Positions 17,237 to 25,721 of a stretch of DNA of 64,000 nt are shown piece by piece (the first letter of the stretch is position 1; each line of letters starts with the position of its first letter). The notes under the pieces are model-generated. The model was not told the DNA's origin. It saw only the letters and a program-made list of their open reading frames with translations, and did no database searches. A program made the position numbers and the translations under genes. The DNA lies in NCBI RefSeq assembly GCF_002355215.1, contig NZ_AP014612.1, positions 496,001 through 560,000 on the forward strand, given 5' to 3'. The DNA is from Streptococcus troglodytae (GTDB taxonomy: Bacteria > Bacillota > Bacilli > Lactobacillales > Streptococcaceae).

Positions 17237-18918
17237 CATTGGTATAATTGTATTTTTTCTGGGAAATAGTAGGCTTGAAAAAATAGCTAAAATAATGAAT
17301 ATAATTGAGTAACTGTAAAGTTTGGTGAAGGCTTTGGTGTATCTTTTCCTAGAATAATCTTTAATATGCCTGATCGCTTTGTTAATCTGTTTATTAATCG
17401 TTGCTAGTTTTTTCTCCACACTGGCTTTTACTTTTTGTAAATCTCCTGTTTTTGCTCTTGAGGCAGATTACTTGGGTATTTCTGAAGAGTTCTTTGATAA
17501 GCTTGATTAATGATTTCTTTACGATCAGTCTTGGAGAAGTGATTAGAAACTGTCCTACGACGTGTACTTTTTCCTAGTGAATTAATAGCTGTTTTTTGAA
17601 TAATTTTCTGTTTGTCTTTGGTAACATCAATGGTTTTGACTTCAGTTTTGATATAGTTAATCGCTTCTTTTTTAGCAGTGCCAAGGTTTGTATAAAGACC
17701 TGTGACATAGACGGCAACAGCCAAGACAATACCTACCTGCCTGAGAACTCCAGCGACACTTTGGGACGCCGTTAACAGATTCCCGGTGAAATCTGAGGCA
17801 GCTAACACGGTAATAGGACCAGCGATAATACCGTAACCAGTCCCGAGAATTAAACAGGTTAGAGTTGTTTGGGTGTTGTCAGCCATATCAATTTTTGTAA
17901 ACAGAATATAGGCAGCTGCCATTAAGGTGAAACCGCTGGCAATGACCAGACGGGGGCCCAATTTATCAATAATGAAAGCAGCAAGCGGAGAGAAAATAAA
18001 AATCATGGCTGTAATTGGAGTGACTAATAAAGCAGCTTCCAATTCCGTTTTACTTTGTACACGGGTAAAGTAGGTTGGCAATACAACTGTTACAGCTACT
18101 AAAAAGACATTGCTGAGAATAATTGCGATAGCAGAACCCGTAAATTCTTTGTTTTTAAAGAGATCTAAGGGAACCATAGGAGCTTGACAGCTTTTTTCCC
18201 AGAGAATGAAGATAATAAGTAAGAGGGCTGAGCTGATGAGCAAGGTGAGGATGCTGAAGCTAGTCCAGCCCCAATCTCGTCCCTGAACAAGGCCCAGTGT
18301 CAATGAAAAAAGCGTTGCCATACTGATAAGAGCACCAAGATAATCAATCTTGGCTTTTTCTTTTCTTTCCTGTAAATTGAGACATACAAGGCAAATTACA
18401 AAAGAAATTATCATTAAAGGCAGATTAATCAGGAAAATCCAACGCCAGCCAAAGAACTGTGTTAAGACTCCTCCTATGGTTGGACCTAAAGCAGCAGCAA
18501 GACCTTGAGTAACGCCTAAAGCTGCGATGACGCTTTTACGCGCATTAAGGCTGACGGTATTGATTCCAATTGTCATAGATAAAGGGAAGACAATAGCTGC
18601 TCCGATACTTTGAATCCCGCGACCAAAAATGAGAAAGTCAAGATTAGAACTCATTGCAGAAATCAAAGATCCTCCCATAAAAGTAAGCAATCCTAGAAGA
18701 TAAAATTTGTGTTTTCCAAACTTTTCAGCCAACTTACTTAAAGGAATCGTTAAGGAAGCAAAAATAATCGTATAGACATTTAAAGACCATTGAAGATCAT
18801 TAAGGTTCACTTTTAGACTGTCCTGGATAGCCGGCAGGGCAATATTCATGACGGTCGTATCCAGCATACATAGGAAGATGCCGATACACATAGCAATAAT
18901 AGCAAATAAACGTTTCAT
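17234..18918 (-). CDS. DHA2-family 14-helix MFS drug exporter, frameshifted near the C-terminus
   Basis: An EmrB/QacA-type proton antiporter. It starts MKRLFAIIAMCIGIFLCMLD at ATG 18918, with SD aaaggtg 6 nt upstream. Motif D1 (LDTTVMNIALPAIQ) and motif C (GLAAALGPTIGGVL) are present. As read it stops at 17428 after KQEIYKK. One more T in the plus-strand run 17432-17436 continues it as VKASVEKKLATINKQ, through SYSIIFIILAIFSSLLF, which supplies the expected fourteenth membrane helix. It is divergent from a PadR regulator, a common efflux pump-repressor layout. Confidence 0.85.
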
Positions 18919-18959
18919 TAAAAACACCTTTCTTTTCGTATTAACAATGATAATATAAA

Positions 18960-19035
18960 CTAAATTAATATAATTGTCAATGATTGAATAATAATAATAT
19001 TTATATTATGATTGATAATATAATAGATTGAGGTG
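18960..19035. promoter_or_regulatory. Divergent promoter/operator region, PadR and DHA2 pump
   Basis: Very AT-rich, with dyads such as TATTAT-gattg-ATAATA (near 19004-19020). Its position between divergent pump and PadR genes suggests the PadR operator. Exact -10 boxes are ambiguous. Confidence 0.45.
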
Positions 19036-19040
19036 GTAAT

Positions 19041-19552
19041 ATGCAAGGTAAAGATATTATTTTAGGGATATTGAGCAAGAAAGAACGTTCGGGTTATGAA
19101 ATCAATGATATACTGCAAAATCAGTTATCTTATTTTTATGATGGCACCTATGGTATGATCTATCCTACTTTGAGAAAGCTTGAAAAAGATGGGAAAATCA
19201 CAAAAGAAGTTGTCATTCAAAATGGTAGGCCAAATAAGAATATCTATGCGATCACAGAATCCGGCAAGAAGGAATTGGCTTCTTATTTACAGTCAGATGT
19301 AAATGATGAAATTTTCAAGTCTGATTTTCTCATGAGATTATTTTTTGGAAATTCTTTAAACGATGATGATTTAGAACAATTGATAAGAGAAGAAATTGAG
19401 AGAAAGGAAGAAAAATTAAACGTTTAAGTGAGAATCTTGAAATTTGGAAAAAGAAAGGAGAATTAACTCCAACTCAGGAAATTACTATTAAATATGGTTT
19501 AGCTCAATATAAGTCTACTAAAAAAGTCTTAGAAGAAGAATTGGCAAAATGA
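19041..19552 (+). CDS. PadR family transcriptional regulator, frameshifted
   Basis: An N-terminal winged helix (MQGKDIILGILSKKERSGYE..., with TYGMIYPTLRKLEKDGKIT as the recognition part) and a C-terminal helical dimer domain of the AphA type. As read the frame stops at 19427 (EEKLNV). One extra A in the run 19411-19415 restores KIKRLSENLEIWKKKGELTP and continues to 19552, for a normal 170 residues. PadR proteins repress adjacent efflux genes until a drug-like ligand binds, so it probably controls the divergent DHA2 pump. SD gaggtgg precedes the ATG. Confidence 0.85.
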
Positions 19553-19829
19553 GAGCGGGAAGTTTGCTTTTTAAAGGCACAATATTATAATCATTAATAA
19601 TAAATAACTATTGGTGAGCTAGTTTATTTTGTTTAATCATTATGTTAAACAGTTGTCTTTAAAAAATAGAACAAGAATTGGTATAGTTGATTAGGTATTG
19701 AGATGAACTGACGTTTATGGGATTAAATAAGCTCCAACAATTTGGGAAACTGTTAAAGGTTTGAGCCTAGAAATTCAGATGTGAAAATGCCACTTGAACA
19801 CTGTGGGAAATAAAAACCACGACACATTA
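19553..19829 (+). other. Intergenic DNA after padR, no gene seen
   Basis: AT-rich sequence with stops in all frames. No recognisable gene, repeat or RNA is seen. A bidirectional terminator follows. Confidence 0.6.
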
Positions 19830-19861
19830 AAAAGGTCGGAACACTTTCGTTTCGACCTTTT
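19830..19861. terminator. Bidirectional terminator, padR side and gloA
   Basis: AAAAGGTCG and CGACCTTTT form a perfect 9-bp stem flanked by A and T runs. Confidence 0.85.
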
Positions 19862-19874
19862 ATCTTTATATACT

Positions 19875-20267
19875 TTATTTTTCCTGAAATTGTTTGAGAC
19901 GGATAACTTCGATCTTATAGCCATCGGGGTCTGTGATGAAGTAGTACATCTTTGGCTTACCGGGCAGACCTGAAAGGTCTGTCACAGTGTAGCCGGCTTT
20001 TTGATGCGCTTGATGAGCCGCTTCAAGGTCATCAACACCGACAGCGATATGACCATAACCATTGCCGAGGTCATAAGCTTCGTGATCGTAATTATAGGTT
20101 AATTCTAACTCATAGTCGGGGTCGTCTTCTAGTTGCAGATAAACCAGAGTAAATTTGTATTCAGGAAAGTCGTTACGGCGAGCTTCTTTGAAGTCTAGTG
20201 CCTCTTGGTAGAATTTGAGCGAAGCGTCCAAGTCCTTAACACGGATACAGGTATGTAAAAATTTCAT
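19875..20267 (-). CDS. gloA: Lactoylglutathione lyase (glyoxalase I)
   Basis: A 130-residue VOC-fold metalloenzyme that isomerises the methylglyoxal-glutathione adduct. The two beta-alpha-beta-beta-beta halves are clear: MKFLHTCIRVKDLDASLKFY (metal ligand His5) with ELELTYNYD, and GYGHIAVGVDDLEAAHQ with TDPDGYKIEVI (ligand Glu). ATG 20267 is chosen because aaggga lies just upstream and family proteins begin here. The nitroreductase gene precedes it by 34 nt on the same strand, suggesting a small detoxification operon. Confidence 0.93.
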   Translation of the reverse strand: MKFLHTCIRVKDLDASLKFYQEALDFKEARRNDFPEYKFTLVYLQLEDDPDYELELTYNYDHEAYDLGNGYGHIAVGVDDLEAAHQAHQKAGYTVTDLSGLPGKPKMYYFITDPDGYKIEVIRLKQFQEK

Positions 20268-20301
20268 TGGAATTTCCCTTCTTTTTGTCAATAGCGGAGC
20301 T

Positions 20302-20965
20302 TTAATCTGACCAAGAGATAACTTCTTGGCGCGGTTTACGGCTGCGTGGGTGTTTGGGATCGTGCAAACGATAACCAAAAGAAATCATATTGGCGATGCC
20401 TTCCTTTTCAGGATTAATGAGCCCTGCCTGAGCTAAAATCTGATTGGCTTTGGCATAGTGAAAACCTTCAATGGGACAGGAATCAATGCCAATCATACTG
20501 GCAGCAGTCATCATATTGCCCATGGCAATGTAAGTTTGCTTGGCTGCCCAATCAAAAAGGGCGCGTTCATTGGTTAAGGCCAAATCGTTTTCTTGGAAAG
20601 CTTGATAGAGCTTGAGGCGGGCTTCCAAGGTTTCTTTGTCCTTTAAACCCCGACGGATTAAACTCTGGCGGATATTTTCAGAATCGTAGCGAACATCTCT
20701 TCTGGCAATGGCGAGTACAAAATGACTGGCAGTTTCCAGTTGATATTGAGCTCCCCAAGCAATTTCTTTCAGCTGCTTTTTATCGTTTCATTTTCTAAAA
20801 CGATAAAACGCCAAGGTTCAAGCCCGACAGAAGAAGGACTGAGCCAAGCACAGTCAAGAATAAAATCCATGTCTTCTTTGGGAATTTTTTGATCATTATA
20901 GACACGTACAGCCACACGATGATCAAAAGCTTGACGGATTTGTTTTTTATATCTTCTTTAGTCAT
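20302..20965 (-). CDS. NAD(P)H nitroreductase family protein, two frameshifts
   Basis: A flavin reductase. The N-terminus starts at ATG 20965 (MTKEDIK) and leaves frame at the plus-strand T run 20943-20948. With one base restored it reads KQIRQAFDHRVAVRVYNDQK and DFILDCAWLSPSSVGLEPW, the FMN-binding start of the family. A second break lies at the T run 20777-20781 (ENETIK then KQLKEIAWGAQY). The rest is intact: SHFVLAIARRD, then YIAMGNMMTAASMIGIDSCP and the end HPRSRKPRQEVISW. Each break is one missing base in an A/T run. It probably reduces nitro compounds or quinones and is likely cotranscribed with gloA. Confidence 0.82.
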
Positions 20966-21028
20966 GGTAAAATGCTCCTTATTTTGATACACTTATCATA
21001 ACACAATTTATTGAAAAAGAGGAATATG

Positions 21029-21922
21029 ATGACAATTTTAGCTATAGATTTTGGCGGAACGCAAGTTAAGTCTGCTTTGATTAGCAATGATTTAGCAAGC
21101 ATTACCTCTTTACCCACTCAGATGTCACCGCAAGACCTTAAAAGCTGCTTAACCTTGATAGACAGTATCGTGGAGCCGTATTTGGAGAAAATAGAAGGGA
21201 TTGCTATCAGTTCTCCGGGAACGGTTGACACTGAAAAAGGGATTATTTATTACGGCGGAGTTCTAAGATTTTTACATGACTTTCATGCCAAAAGTATTTT
21301 GGAAGAAACATATCAGAGGCCTGTTGCTGTTATTAATGATGGTAAAGCTGCTGTTCTGGCAGAATTAGTAAGGGGTAAACTTAAGGGCATTCAAAATGGT
21401 TTGGCGTTGATTTTAGGAACAGGTTTAGGCGGCGGTGTCATCATCAATGGTCAGCTTTATCAAGGTTCGCATTTTCAGGCTGGGGAATTGACCTTTTTAC
21501 TGCCGGAAAAAAGGGAGTATCAAACAGAGGATATGAAAGGCATTCAGGTGTCGGCTGTTGGCTTAATCAAAAAAATAGCAGAAGTTTTAAAGCTTGCCGA
21601 TAAACAGGATGGCAGAACTGTTTTTCATTATATTGAACAAAAGGATGTTCGTATCTATGCTCTTTTTGAAGAGTATTGTCGTCATGTGGCCCATCTTATA
21701 CTTAATTTACAAACTATTCTTGATGTGGAATGTTGTGTTATCGGCGGTGGTATCAGCGCACAACCTGTGCTGATTGAAGAAATTAACAGACAGTTTGACC
21801 TTTTGCATGCGCAAGTAGAGCCTATTAAACTTATTGTTGAGCGCCCTCAGATTTTAGCCTGTCAATTTCTCAATGATGCCAATCTTTTAGGAGCAGCTTA
21901 TTTGCTGATAAAATCTATTTAA
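21029..21922 (+). CDS. ROK family sugar kinase or regulator
   Basis: A 297-residue actin-fold ROK protein. The phosphate-1 motif AIDFGGTQVKSALI is at the start; AISSPGTVDTEKG, INDGKAAVLAELVRG and LGTGLGGGVIINGQL follow, and GGGISAQPVLIEEIN lies near the end. There is no N-terminal winged helix, so a kinase (glucose, N-acetylmannosamine or similar) is likelier than a repressor. The usual ROK zinc cysteine motif is not visible after GSHFQAGELTFLL. Of two ATGs (21026 and 21029) the second has better SD spacing. The sugar substrate cannot be told. Confidence 0.85.
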   Translation: MTILAIDFGGTQVKSALISNDLASITSLPTQMSPQDLKSCLTLIDSIVEPYLEKIEGIAISSPGTVDTEKGIIYYGGVLRFLHDFHAKSILEETYQRPVAVINDGKAAVLAELVRGKLKGIQNGLALILGTGLGGGVIINGQLYQGSHFQAGELTFLLPEKREYQTEDMKGIQVSAVGLIKKIAEVLKLADKQDGRTVFHYIEQKDVRIYALFEEYCRHVAHLILNLQTILDVECCVIGGGISAQPVLIEEINRQFDLLHAQVEPIKLIVERPQILACQFLNDANLLGAAYLLIKSI

Positions 21923-21940
21923 ATTAGGATGGCAGAAAAA

Positions 21941-22050
21941 TCTATTTTTCAGCGGAAAATTTTTTCAAGCGCTGCAAACTTTCATTTTTATTTCTTTTAT
22001 TGGCGAGCGAAACGAACTCTAACCGAGACTTTCCGCTGTGATAAAAGTGC
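21941..22050 (+). repeat. Second repeat type, copy 1
   Basis: It shares ctatttttca, a gctctgca-like core (here gcgctgca) and the block gagactttccgctgtgataa with 51289-51395. CAGCGGAAA (21950-21958) pairs with TTTCCGCTG (22030-22038). Confidence 0.6.
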
Positions 22051-22419
22051 CCGGAACAAAAGTCCTGCCTCTTTTGTTTTACCCTAGATTTGCCAGATTG
22101 ACGCAGTGATTGATTGGCGGTCCTTATCTCTTGCTACGCAAGTGATAGCTACCAAACTGTTTAAGCTATCTAATCCCATGAACATCAGTTCATGTCAATC
22201 CCTAATCAACTGTGCGGAGGTGGGACGACAAAATCGAAATTGCGATTTTATCACAATTTACCGATTTTTATCCCACTCTCTCATAAAATTTGAGACCTTA
22301 GGCTCAAATCTTAACGATTCTGTGTCCTACTTTTTATTTTGCCTTTAAGTTAAACATTCCTTATTCCTCAAGGAAAGTTTTTCTATTTTAATTTTGAAAT
22401 CGTTTGTTAAAATGAAACT

Positions 22420-22455
22420 AGAAAAAGAAGAAAAGATTTGTTAGCTTCTTTTTCT
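22420..22455 (+). terminator. Perfect hairpin, possible terminator
   Basis: AGAAAAAGAAG and CTTCTTTTTCT form a perfect 11-bp stem. No T tail follows, but the A/T-rich arms could terminate in either direction. Confidence 0.4.
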
Positions 22456-22620
22456 GGTTCTGACTGTATGTGCATAAACGTGTAAAAAACATTCGCAGCG
22501 TCACAAAGTTTATTGGTGGATACGGTAGTACTTCACCTGAGCATTAAAGACATGGGAAGTCCTTACACTGTTTTCTCTTATTTTATCAGCACTTCATCAT
22601 ATACTACTTCTAAAAGAATG

Positions 22621-22629
22621 TGCTATAAT
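22621..22629 (+). promoter_or_regulatory. Extended -10 promoter of the CDP-archaeol-synthase-like gene
   Basis: TGCTATAAT, about 29 nt before the TTG start. Confidence 0.6.
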
Positions 22630-22657
22630 AAGTTTATATTAAAAGAGGAGAAGCCTT

Positions 22658-23239
22658 TTGAAGACTATTGTGATGATGTATGTGACTGTCATGCCTGTTT
22701 TTTTGGCTGGGGTTGCCAATCGTTTTTTCTGCAAATCTGATATTTTAGCTTGGACTTATCAGCCTATTGATGGTGGTTTTACAATGTCTGATGGGAAGCG
22801 TATTTTGGGAGCCAATAAAACTTGGAAGGGTTTTTGGGGCATGATTACCTTGACGACTTTTTGTCAGGTCATTTGGGGATTCATCTTAGGAATCATTCCG
22901 CATTTGCTCAGTTTTTCATTAGTGGAAAGCTATCACAATGATATTTTTTTCAATCTGTTTATAGGATTTCTAATGGGAAGTGCTTATGTTTTATGTGAAT
23001 TACCCAATAGTTTCATTAAACGACGCTTTAACGTTTCGTCAGGACAATTAGCGAGTGGAAATGCTAGGTGGGCCTTTCTGCTGGCAGATCAGGTCGTTCC
23101 TTTCTTAGGCAGTATTGCTATTATCGCAATCTTTAGTCCCATGACTTTTTCTTATTATGTTGGCTACGTTCTTTTGGCTGCTATAACTCTTTTTGCGATT
23201 AACAGTCTGATTTTATTTATTGAAATGAAAAGAAAATAA
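22658..23239 (+). CDS. CDP-archaeol synthase family (DUF46) membrane protein
   Basis: A 193-residue CdsA-related membrane protein with about five helices. The DUF46/CarS hallmarks are DGKRILGANKTWKGFWG (residues ~46-62), ELPNSFIKRRFNVSSG and a late DQVVPFLGS. In archaea the enzyme activates unsaturated archaetidic acid with CTP. Bacterial members lack a known substrate but probably transfer CMP to a lipid phosphate. It starts with TTG (22658), 7 nt after the strong SD aagaggag. It is monocistronic, ending in a bidirectional terminator. Confidence 0.82.
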   Translation: MKTIVMMYVTVMPVFLAGVANRFFCKSDILAWTYQPIDGGFTMSDGKRILGANKTWKGFWGMITLTTFCQVIWGFILGIIPHLLSFSLVESYHNDIFFNLFIGFLMGSAYVLCELPNSFIKRRFNVSSGQLASGNARWAFLLADQVVPFLGSIAIIAIFSPMTFSYYVGYVLLAAITLFAINSLILFIEMKRK

Positions 23240-23257
23240 TGGCACTCAGTTCATAAT

Positions 23258-23308
23258 AAAAGCATATCTTCTTAGTACCAAATAAAGTGCTAAGAAGATA
23301 TGCTTTTT
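23258..23308. terminator. Bidirectional terminator before pepQ
   Basis: AAAAGCATATCTTCTTAG and CTAAGAAGATATGCTTTT form a perfect 18-bp stem. Confidence 0.92.
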
Positions 23309-23329
23309 ATCATGTTCTTTGAGTATAAC

Positions 23330-24409
23330 TTAGAAATAAAGTAGTTCTTTTGGCGTTTGGGTAAAGACTTCAAAACCATTTTTGGTGACATGGCCGCAAT
23401 CTTCAATACGAACACCAACTTTTTCAGGAATGTAAATGCCGGGCTCAACAGAAAAGCACATGCCTTCTTCTAGAATCATATCGTTTCCTGCCATGATAGA
23501 CGGGAATTCATGCAGTCCCATACCAATACCATGCCCGAGACGATGGTTGAAATAGTCACCATAGCCAGCCTTTTCGATAACAGAACGAGCTGCGGCATCC
23601 ACTTGAGCAGCGCTCACTCCCGGTTTGATGAAGTCAAGTGCTGTTAATTGGGCTTCTAAGCAAATATTGTAAATATCCTTTTTGAACTGGTCAGGTTGGC
23701 CAACAGCAACAGTTCGTGTCATATCACTGACATAGCCTGTACTTTCAACACCTAAATCAAAAAGCAGCAAATGGTTGTTTTCGATTTTGTGACTTGCTGG
23801 AATGCCGTGAGGATTGGCAGCATTACTGCCTGTTAATACCATTGTTTCAAAACTCATTTTGTCAACGCCCAGTCTTTTCATCTCAAATTCAATCTGAGCG
23901 ATAATGTCTGTTTCGGTAGCATCAAGGGATATACTATCAAAGCCAATTTGAACAGCCTTGTCCGCAAGTTCTCCAGCGATTAATAATTTTTGAATTTCGT
24001 CAGCTGATTTAATCAGGCGCATATGATTAATCAAAGGAGTTAAGTTGCTGAATTGACCTGAAAATATTGTTTCAAGTCCCTTAAATTTTGTTACATTTAA
24101 GTTGTCAAATTCCAAGGCAATTTTAGAATAATTCGTTTTAGGCAATAAGGTCTTAATTTTTTCCCAAGGATTTTCAAAATCAAGATAGCCAGTCACCGAA
24201 ATGTTTAATACACTTTTTGCTCTTAACGCATCAAGTTCAGGTAAAAAAAGCAGAGGTTCCTGATCTGCAAAGAGGAAGAGGAACATAAGCCGTTCATGCG
24301 GATCACTATAAAAACCTGTTAAATAATTAATGGAGACAGGATCTGAAAGGACAGCAGCTTCAATACCTTGCTTTTTGAGTTTTTGAACAATCTGTGCTAA
24401 TTTTGACAT
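23330..24409 (-). CDS. pepQ: Xaa-Pro dipeptidase
   Basis: A 359-residue M24 metallopeptidase that splits Xaa-Pro dipeptides. A creatinase-like N-domain (MSKLAQIVQKLKK...) is followed by the pita-bread catalytic domain with metal ligands in LLLFDLGVESTGYVSDMTRT (two Asp), HRLGHGIGMGLHEFPS (His), VEPGIYIPEKVGVRIED (Glu). ATG 24409 follows the SD gaagg. It is divergent from ccpA, a conserved lactic-acid-bacterial pair, and the cre-like site between them may act on both. Confidence 0.95.
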   Translation of the reverse strand: MSKLAQIVQKLKKQGIEAAVLSDPVSINYLTGFYSDPHERLMFLFLFADQEPLLFLPELDALRAKSVLNISVTGYLDFENPWEKIKTLLPKTNYSKIALEFDNLNVTKFKGLETIFSGQFSNLTPLINHMRLIKSADEIQKLLIAGELADKAVQIGFDSISLDATETDIIAQIEFEMKRLGVDKMSFETMVLTGSNAANPHGIPASHKIENNHLLLFDLGVESTGYVSDMTRTVAVGQPDQFKKDIYNICLEAQLTALDFIKPGVSAAQVDAAARSVIEKAGYGDYFNHRLGHGIGMGLHEFPSIMAGNDMILEEGMCFSVEPGIYIPEKVGVRIEDCGHVTKNGFEVFTQTPKELLYF

Positions 24410-24499
24410 ATTAAAACCTTCTTTCCTTTCTATTTTTCCAAAAAAAATCAAAAAAATCAAGCTCATTCTAAGTTTTTCATAAAACTTGCACTCTTTTAC

Positions 24500-24528
24500 T
24501 TGAAAGTGTTTTCAAATAGTGTTAGAAT
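24500..24528 (+). promoter_or_regulatory. ccpA promoter with overlapping cre-like operator
   Basis: TTGAAA (24500-24505) and TAGAAT (24523-24528) are 17 bp apart. TGAAAGTGTTTTCA (24501-24514) matches the cre pattern except for TG in place of the central CG, and covers the -35. This suggests CcpA autoregulation, and possibly control of pepQ. Confidence 0.65.
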
Positions 24529-24571
24529 ACCAATGGAAGCGTAATTTTCAAAATAGAAAGGATGATACAAG

Positions 24572-25573
24572 ATGAACACAGATGACACAATCACTATTTA
24601 TGATGTTGCCCGTGAAGCGGGAGTGTCCATGGCAACTGTCAGCCGTGTTGTGAATGGAAATAAAAATGTCAAAGAGAATACCCGCAAAAAAGTCCTAGAA
24701 GTCATTGACCGTCTTGATTATCGGCCAAATGCTGTGGCGCGTGGTTTAGCAAGTAAGAAAACGACTACGGTAGGTGTCGTTATCCCTAATATTGCTAATG
24801 CTTATTTTTCCATTTTAGCTAAGGGAATTGATGACATTGCAACCATGTATAAATATAATATTGTACTGGCTTCAAGTGATGAAGATGACGATAAGGAAAT
24901 CAATGTTATCAATACTTTATTTGCTAAACAGGTTGATGGTATCATTTTTATGGGGCATCATTTAACTGAAAAAGTTCGCGCTGAATTTTCACGAGCACGG
25001 ACACCGGTTGTTTTAGCAGGTACTGTAGATCTGGAGCATCAACTACCTAGTGTTAATATTGATCATAGTAAGGCGGCACAAGATGCCGTAGCCCTATTGG
25101 CCAAGCATCATGATAAGATTGCTTTTGTATCGGGCCCTCTTATTGATGATATCAATGGCAAGGTACGTCTGGCTGGCTATAAAGAAGGCCTGAAAAAGCA
25201 GGGATTGCCTTTCAAAGAAGGACTTGTTTTTGAAGCTCAATATAAGTATCAAGAAGGCTATCAGTTAGCGCAACGTGTCATTAATTCAGGCGCAACAGCT
25301 GCTTATGTTGCTGAGGATGAGTTGGCTGCTGGGCTGTTAAATGGTTTGTTTGCTGCTGGTAAGAAAGTCCCAGAGGACTTTGAAATTATCACGAGTAATG
25401 ATTCTACTATTGCGCTTTATACTCGTCCTAATATGACATCTATCAGCCAGCCGATTTATGATTTAGGAGCAGTCGCTATGCGTATGTTAACAAAGATTAT
25501 GAACAAGGAAGAATTGGAAGAAAAAGAAATTGTTCTTAATCACGGTATTAGAGAAAGAGGAACAACTGAATAG
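24572..25573 (+). CDS. ccpA: Catabolite control protein A
   Basis: A 333-residue LacI/GalR regulator: helix-turn-helix TIYDVAREAGVSMATVSRVV (residues 7-26), hinge helix (RPNAVARGLASKKT), and a periplasmic-binding-type core (TVGVVIPNIANAYFSILAKG) that binds HPr-Ser46-P. It mediates carbon catabolite control by binding cre sites. SD gaaagga lies 11 nt before the ATG. The promoter overlaps a cre-like site. It is followed by the amylase gene after a terminator. Confidence 0.97.
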   Translation: MNTDDTITIYDVAREAGVSMATVSRVVNGNKNVKENTRKKVLEVIDRLDYRPNAVARGLASKKTTTVGVVIPNIANAYFSILAKGIDDIATMYKYNIVLASSDEDDDKEINVINTLFAKQVDGIIFMGHHLTEKVRAEFSRARTPVVLAGTVDLEHQLPSVNIDHSKAAQDAVALLAKHHDKIAFVSGPLIDDINGKVRLAGYKEGLKKQGLPFKEGLVFEAQYKYQEGYQLAQRVINSGATAAYVAEDELAAGLLNGLFAAGKKVPEDFEIITSNDSTIALYTRPNMTSISQPIYDLGAVAMRMLTKIMNKEELEEKEIVLNHGIRERGTTE

Positions 25574-25673
25574 GTCAGAAGTTTCTTTAAAACCATTTTA
25601 CTGTTGGGCTAATCTAAGTGAGATGGTCATGTTATAAATTATCAGATATAGTCTGTTTTACAGCACAGTCAAG

Positions 25674-25704
25674 GAGTCTAGAAGTTTATATTCTGGACTC
25701 TTTT
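25674..25704 (+). terminator. Terminator of ccpA
   Basis: GAGTCTAGAA and TTCTGGACTC form a 10-bp stem (one G-U), then TTTT. It ends 17 nt before the amylase ATG, so amyA needs read-through or a promoter not clearly seen. Confidence 0.75.
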
Positions 25705-25721
25705 CATAAAAGGGAGCAATC

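Larger units (their letters stand above)
21923..22657 (+). other. 735-nt intergenic region with structured repeats
   Basis: No gene is supported. It holds the second repeat type (21941-22050), then several hairpins: AAAATCG-aaattg-CGATTTT (near 22230-22250) enclosed by GTGGGA and TCCCAC, and TTTGAG...CTCAAA (22289-22308). A fragment resembling the 3' half of the hairpin repeat family (22308-22355: cttaacgattc..., ttattttgccttta) follows. The rest up to the promoter at 22621 shows nothing recognised. Confidence 0.55.

Noticed and set aside
17239-17248. TGGTATAAT after smpB as an antisense or orphan promoter
   Set aside because: No plus-strand gene follows and no -35 is present. The bases also code for the last residues of the corrected DHA2 pump, so it is probably chance.
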